In this document: positions 4,551 through 7,441 of the stretch, piece by piece
Numbering within the stretch: position 1 is the first letter of the stretch
Layout of the letters: each line of letters starts with the position of its first letter
Assembly (NCBI GenBank): GCA_009773995.1
Contig: VSMY01000118.1
Span: 1-7,441, forward strand
DNA from: Oscillibacter sp.
Lineage (GTDB): Bacteria > Bacillota > Clostridia > Oscillospirales > Oscillospiraceae
DNA: 7,441 nucleotides
Reading direction: 5' to 3'
The notes under the pieces: generated by a model
Told to the model about the DNA's origin: nothing
Databases searched by the model: none
Seen by the model: only the letters and a program-made list of their open reading frames with translations
Translations under genes and position numbers: made by a program

Positions 4551-6398
4551 TTAGGGCTTCTCTCCCCAGTACTGGACGCTCCATTGCCACACGTCCGACT
4601 GGAGGGTGCGGATTTTGAGTTCCCCGTCCTCTCCCCGGCCGAACCACACCGTCCCATTGGCGGCGGAGGCAAGATCCCCGCTTCCGTCCAGCACGGGCTC
4701 CGGGTCCGCCCGGAGGTCCGCCGCCAGGGTCCCCCGGCCATTGCCTCCGACGGTCTCGTCATAGCGCTCCAGAAACTCCTCCGGCGTACTGACGGTCCAC
4801 TCGCCGCCGGGGGTTGTCACCTTGGCGGGATAGGCGAGGAGGTTCGCGATCTCCTCCCGTTTCCCGCCGTCGATGAGGTCCGCCAGGTCCAGAATAAACT
4901 CCCGGCCTTCGTCTGTAGAGAGGGACGCGTACAGGTCCTCTGCCCCGGTATCTCGGGTAACCACCCCACCCCCCAGGGCCCGGACGCTCCACTGGTCCGT
5001 CTGCAAGGTGAAGACGCGGATGGCCCCGTCCTCCACCAGGCCGAACCACACCGCTCCGTTGGCGGCGGAGGCCAGGCCGCTGCCGTCGCTGAACACATCC
5101 GAGGGAGCGGGCTCCCAGGCCATGTCCGCCGCCAGGGACAGGGCGCTTCCCCCAACGGTTTCATCGTAATAGGGCAGGAACTCCTCCGGCGAATTCACCG
5201 TGAAGGTCCCGGCGCCGACCTCCACCTGAGCGGGATAGACCAGAAGGCCCGCCACCTCTTCCTTCTTTCCGTCCTCAATCCGCTCCGCCAGCAGGAGAAC
5301 AAAGTCCCGAGCCGCGTCGCTTTGGATCCCCGTCCGGGTGTACAGCGGATCCTCGGACTCCGAGGGAAGCGTCCCCAGGGGCTGGTTCTGGAGCTCCTCC
5401 ATGTATCGGTCGTTGGCCGCCAGGATGGCGGGCCGGTCCGGCTCCTTGACCGGCGTCAGCGCGGAATAGCGGAAGCTGTCCGCCAGCTCCTCCAGCTCTT
5501 CCCGGCCGATGGCCCCGGAGGAAAAGGTGTCGTCCCCCTGCCGCCCCGTCAGCACGTTCACCAGAATAAAGCTGTCCCCCAGGTCCGCCAGGATGAGGGA
5601 CCGGTTCCGGGCCCCCAGGCCCAGGGTGACCGAGGTCCCGTCGGCGGTTTGATAGCCCCACTCCTCAAAATCGCTGAGGTCCCCGATGTTCAGGGCCACG
5701 TCGTCAAAGGTCCCCTTGACGGAGCGGCTGAACTGGTACTCGATGGGCCCATAGCCCTTCAACTCCCCGGTCCCCAGCTCCGCGTCGCCGTCAAAGCGGA
5801 AGGTGCCGTTTTCGTAAATATAGCCGGAGTAGGGCGTTACGTTCTCCTGGAAGAAGCTTCCCACGGCGACGGGCCAGGTCTCCGGGAGCACCACTTCCAT
5901 CCAGCTGTGGAGCTTCAAATCATACTTGGAGGCGATCTCCTCCAGCTTGTCGGCCATCTCCTGGGTGTAGACCAGGTAGTTCCCATAGCGGTCCTCAAAG
6001 CCCGTTGGCTCGTTGCCGATGGCGGAGACGATGGCCCCGTCCGGGTCATAGGTTTCCTGGAACGCCTCCCACTCCGCCAGGGCCCGGCTCTCCGGGGTAT
6101 CCGACCAGCCGGAGAGGCTGACAAAGTCCCGGTACTCCTTTTCGCCGGGGATCACGACCCCGTTTTCGTCCGTTGCCGCCACGCCGCCCTTCTCCGGCAG
6201 CAGCACGTCCCTGAGGCCGAAGACGTTGGCCGCCACCGCCAGGGCGGACAGGGCCGCCAGCAGGGCCACCGCCGCCGCCAAGGTCACCAGCCATTTCAAG
6301 CTCTTTCCGCGTCTCATCATCGCATAATCCTCCCATCGGACTTCTCCGCTTCCCCGGACCTGGGAGAAGGTCTCCTGGTAAAATTCCCGGTTACTCAT
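4551..6398 (-). CDS. Single-pass membrane protein, probable anti-sigma/sensor partner of the ECF sigma factor
   Basis: The product is 615 residues and matches no family that I can name with confidence. Residues 1-34 are short and charged (probably cytoplasmic). Residues 35-58 form one clear transmembrane helix rich in Ala, Leu and Val, followed by a large acidic extracytoplasmic part. No zinc-binding HxxxCxxC anti-sigma motif is present. Residues about 215-315 resemble the DUF4367-type domain common in clostridial sigma-factor partners (a W-x-G-x-x-V strand pattern ending in ELADSFRYS); this is a weak pattern match. Two tandem modules follow (349-472 and 487-608), each containing YPA, SPEEF or TPEEF, YDETVGG and SAANG-x-VWFG. 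The ATG at 6398 has a GGGAGGA site inside the sigma gene, and the two genes overlap by 8 nt. The role as anti-sigma is inferred from position and topology. Confidence 0.75.
   Translation of the reverse strand: MSNREFYQETFSQVRGSGEVRWEDYAMMRRGKSLKWLVTLAAAVALLAALSALAVAANVFGLRDVLLPEKGGVAATDENGVVIPGEKEYRDFVSLSGWSDTPESRALAEWEAFQETYDPDGAIVSAIGNEPTGFEDRYGNYLVYTQEMADKLEEIASKYDLKLHSWMEVVLPETWPVAVGSFFQENVTPYSGYIYENGTFRFDGDAELGTGELKGYGPIEYQFSRSVKGTFDDVALNIGDLSDFEEWGYQTADGTSVTLGLGARNRSLILADLGDSFILVNVLTGRQGDDTFSSGAIGREELEELADSFRYSALTPVKEPDRPAILAANDRYMEELQNQPLGTLPSESEDPLYTRTGIQSDAARDFVLLLAERIEDGKKEEVAGLLVYPAQVEVGAGTFTVNSPEEFLPYYDETVGGSALSLAADMAWEPAPSDVFSDGSGLASAANGAVWFGLVEDGAIRVFTLQTDQWSVRALGGGVVTRDTGAEDLYASLSTDEGREFILDLADLIDGGKREEIANLLAYPAKVTTPGGEWTVSTPEEFLERYDETVGGNGRGTLAADLRADPEPVLDGSGDLASAANGTVWFGRGEDGELKIRTLQSDVWQWSVQYWGEKP
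4575..4940 (-). repeat. Ectodomain module copy 2 (residues 487-608)
   Basis: Second copy of the duplication. Landmarks are GREFILDLADLIDGGKREEI, YPA, TPEEFLERYDETVGG, SAANGTVWFG and TLQSDVWQWSV. It is joined to copy 1 by a linker of about 14 residues and is followed by only seven residues before the stop. Confidence 0.85.
4983..5354 (-). repeat. Ectodomain module copy 1 (residues 349-472)
   Basis: First copy of an in-gene duplication. Landmarks are a helical start (ARDFVLLLAERIEDGKKEEV), YPA, SPEEFLPYYDETVGG, SAANGAVWFG and TLQTDQWSV. The order and spacing match the second copy, with only small insertions. Confidence 0.85.
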
Positions 6399-6873
6399 CC
6401 TGCCAGTCCTCCCCCAATCGTTCTCTCAGCCGCTTTCGCGCCCGGGCCAGCCGGGTGGTCACCGTGGAATCGCCCAGCTCCAGCAGCTCCCCGATCTCCC
6501 GGACGGTCAGCTCCTCATAGTAGAAGAGGTTCAGCACCGTCCGGTACTTTTCCGGCAGGGCCATGACCTCCCGGTACAGCGCCGCCTGCCGGGGCCTGTC
6601 AAAAACAGGCGTCTCCGGGACCTCCTCCCAGGAGACCCGGCGCTTCCGCCAGGGGCTTTTCAGCAGGTCCCGGCCATAGTTCACCGTCACCCGCAGCAGC
6701 CAGCGCCGCAGGTGCTCCTCGCTCTCGAAGGTCCCCCTGTGCCGGAACAGGCGCAGGAAAACCTCCTGGACGGCGTCCTCCGCGTCTTGGGGGCTCCCCA
6801 GGGCGTGGAGGGCGGTCCGGTAGACCATATTCTGATAGCGCCGGGCGGCGGCGTTGAAGCGGGCCTTGTCCAT
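6391..6873 (-). CDS. ECF-type RNA polymerase sigma factor (sigma-70 family)
   Basis: The product is 160 residues, typical of ECF sigma factors, which have only regions 2 and 4. Region 2 is at about 10-75, with the core-binding and -10-recognising helix DAEDAVQEVFLRLF (30-43). Region 4 is at about 105-155 and contains the -35-recognising helix-turn-helix: LPEKYRTVLNLFYYEELTVREIGELL (106-131), then STVTTRLARARKRL. The ATG at 6873 has GAGGA 6 nt upstream. Its stop overlaps the start of the membrane-protein gene (shared ATGAGTAA), so the two are almost certainly co-translated. The layout fits a sigma factor held by its membrane partner until an envelope signal arrives. The regulon and inducing signal cannot be read from this window. 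Confidence 0.95.
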   Translation of the reverse strand: MDKARFNAAARRYQNMVYRTALHALGSPQDAEDAVQEVFLRLFRHRGTFESEEHLRRWLLRVTVNYGRDLLKSPWRKRRVSWEEVPETPVFDRPRQAALYREVMALPEKYRTVLNLFYYEELTVREIGELLELGDSTVTTRLARARKRLRERLGEDWQDE

Positions 6874-6918
6874 ATGTCGTCCTCGATTTGTCGGGTTGGG
6901 TTGGGAGTACTCTCACTC

Positions 6919-6948
6919 ATTGTACGACGGAGGAAGGGTCCTTGTCTC
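6919..6948 (-). promoter_or_regulatory. Probable promoter of the ECF sigma operon
   Basis: On the minus strand, GAGACA (plus 6943-6948), an 18-nt spacer and TACAAT (plus 6919-6924) give four and five matches to the sigma-A consensus. The AT-rich block at 6950-6975 lies directly upstream of the -35 and could act as an UP element. A CGTC just before the -10 is reminiscent of ECF -10 boxes, but no AAC-type -35 at the right spacing supports self-recognition. Confidence 0.45.
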
Positions 6949-6949
6949 G

Positions 6950-6975
6950 GAATTTTGAAAATTTTGAAAAAATTC
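6950..6975. repeat. AT-rich inverted and direct repeat between divergent genes
   Basis: GAATTTT (6950-6956) and AAAATTC (6969-6975) form a 7-bp inverted repeat with a 12-nt gap. Overlapping it, ATTTTGAAA occurs twice in tandem (6952-6960 and 6961-6969). The block stands out sharply in a GC-rich region and lies between the sigma-factor promoter and the nitroreductase-like promoter. It may be an UP element or an operator. Confidence 0.5.
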
Positions 6976-6995
6976 ACCACGCCCCCCGAAGGGCA

Positions 6996-7004
6996 TGGTA
7001 CAAT
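6996..7004 (+). promoter_or_regulatory. Probable extended -10 promoter for the nitroreductase-like gene
   Basis: TGG directly followed by TACAAT gives an extended -10. The best -35 (TTCACC, 6973-6978) would need a 20-nt spacer, so it is doubtful. The ribosome binding site CGGAGG ends 7 nt before the ATG at 7041. Confidence 0.45.
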
Positions 7005-7040
7005 CAAACCCATCTCAAAACCTGAAACGGAGGCGTTTTT

Positions 7041-7441
7041 ATGACCCTGGAGGAGGCCATGCGGGCCCGCCACACCGTCCGGCGGTACACGGACCGGAAG
7101 CTCCCCGAGGACGTTCTCGCCCGGCTGAACGAGCGTATCCAGAAAAACAACCAGGATTATGGCCTAACCATGAACCTGGTGACGGAGAACACGGAGGCCT
7201 TCGGTTCCGCCCTAAAGCTTTTCCTGGCCAAGGGGGTCCGGAACTACGTCGTCCTGGCGGGCCGGGACCGGCCCGGCCTGGACGAGGCCGTGGGGTACTG
7301 CGGGGCGGATATTATGCTCTTCGCCCAGACCCTGGGGCTCAACTCCTGGTGGGTGGGCGGGACCTACAGCCGGAAGGGCGTGGGCCGGAACGCCGCCCCG
7401 GAGGCGGAGAAAATCCTGGGCCTCATCGCCCTGGGCTACGG
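7041..7441 (+). CDS. Nitroreductase-like flavoprotein, 3'-truncated by the window end
   Basis: 133 codons are visible from the ATG at 7041 with no stop; the gene continues past the window. The N-terminus AMRARHTVRRYTDRKLP (6-22) matches the FMN-phosphate-binding Arg-rich start of nitroreductases (R-x-S-x-R-x-Y/F). The block DEAVGYCGADIMLFAQTLGLNSWWVGG spans 81-107 and matches the conserved E-x-x-G-Y-x-G...AQ-x-LGL-x-x-x-W pattern of the TM1586-type (putative TM nitroreductase) branch. Such proteins bind FMN and reduce nitro compounds, quinones or other acceptors with NAD(P)H; the real substrate here is unknown. The start is supported by CGGAGG 7 nt upstream. It is divergent from the ECF sigma operon, so a shared regulatory region is possible. 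Confidence 0.85.
   Translation, partial: MTLEEAMRARHTVRRYTDRKLPEDVLARLNERIQKNNQDYGLTMNLVTENTEAFGSALKLFLAKGVRNYVVLAGRDRPGLDEAVGYCGADIMLFAQTLGLNSWWVGGTYSRKGVGRNAAPEAEKILGLIALGY

Noticed and set aside
4584..6566. A 660-codon plus-strand open frame antisense to the sigma-partner gene
   Set aside because: It is a GC-rich shadow of the minus-strand gene: no ribosome binding site, low-complexity Gly/Pro/Arg/Gln-rich translation, and it crosses into the sigma gene. The minus-strand product has a membrane helix and repeated domains.
6919..6960. Self-recognised ECF promoter upstream of the sigma gene
   Set aside because: A CGTC is present near the -10, but no AAC-containing -35 lies at 15-17 nt; a sigma-A-type promoter fits better.

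Overview
The window looks like chromosomal core DNA from a GC-rich member of the Firmicutes (Bacillota). The best guess is an Oscillospiraceae-type gut Clostridium (Flavonifractor/Oscillibacter-like). This rests on the combination of Jag/KhpB, mini-RNase III (MrnC) and RqcH, on strong AGGAGG-type ribosome binding sites, and on high GC in all genes. The lineage is an inference from gene content and style, not from a search.

Layout. (1) Bases 1-606: the 3' part of jag/khpB (+), an RNA-binding KH-R3H protein. (2) Bases 607-742: a short intergenic stretch with a near-consensus sigma-A promoter facing right. About 45 bases past its expected start comes a perfect 14-bp terminator hairpin, with no gene between them, so this is a candidate small RNA of about 80 nt. 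(3) Bases 743-3753: a compact three-gene minus-strand operon, transcribed rsmA, mrnC, rqcH. It covers 16S rRNA dimethylation, 23S rRNA end maturation and ribosome-associated quality control. (4) Bases 3754-3894: a divergent promoter region. (5) Bases 3895-4515: a chloramphenicol-acetyltransferase-like gene (+). (6) Bases 4518-4550: a bidirectional terminator shared by convergent genes. (7) Bases 4551-6873: a minus-strand pair, an ECF sigma factor followed with an 8-nt overlap by a 615-residue single-pass membrane protein. That protein is probably the anti-sigma/sensor partner and ends in two tandem copies of a module of about 120 residues. (8) Bases 6874-7040: a divergent promoter region with an AT-rich inverted/direct repeat. 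(9) Bases 7041-7441: the start of a nitroreductase-like gene (+), cut by the window end.

How the genes fit together: the left half is RNA and ribosome housekeeping (RNA chaperone, rRNA modification, rRNA processing, stalled-ribosome rescue). The right half holds a cell-surface signalling pair and two single-gene enzyme units. No mobile element, CRISPR array, tRNA or rRNA gene is seen. I found no clearly new multi-gene system. The most interesting items are the orphan promoter-terminator unit after jag and the unusual duplicated ectodomain of the sigma-factor partner.
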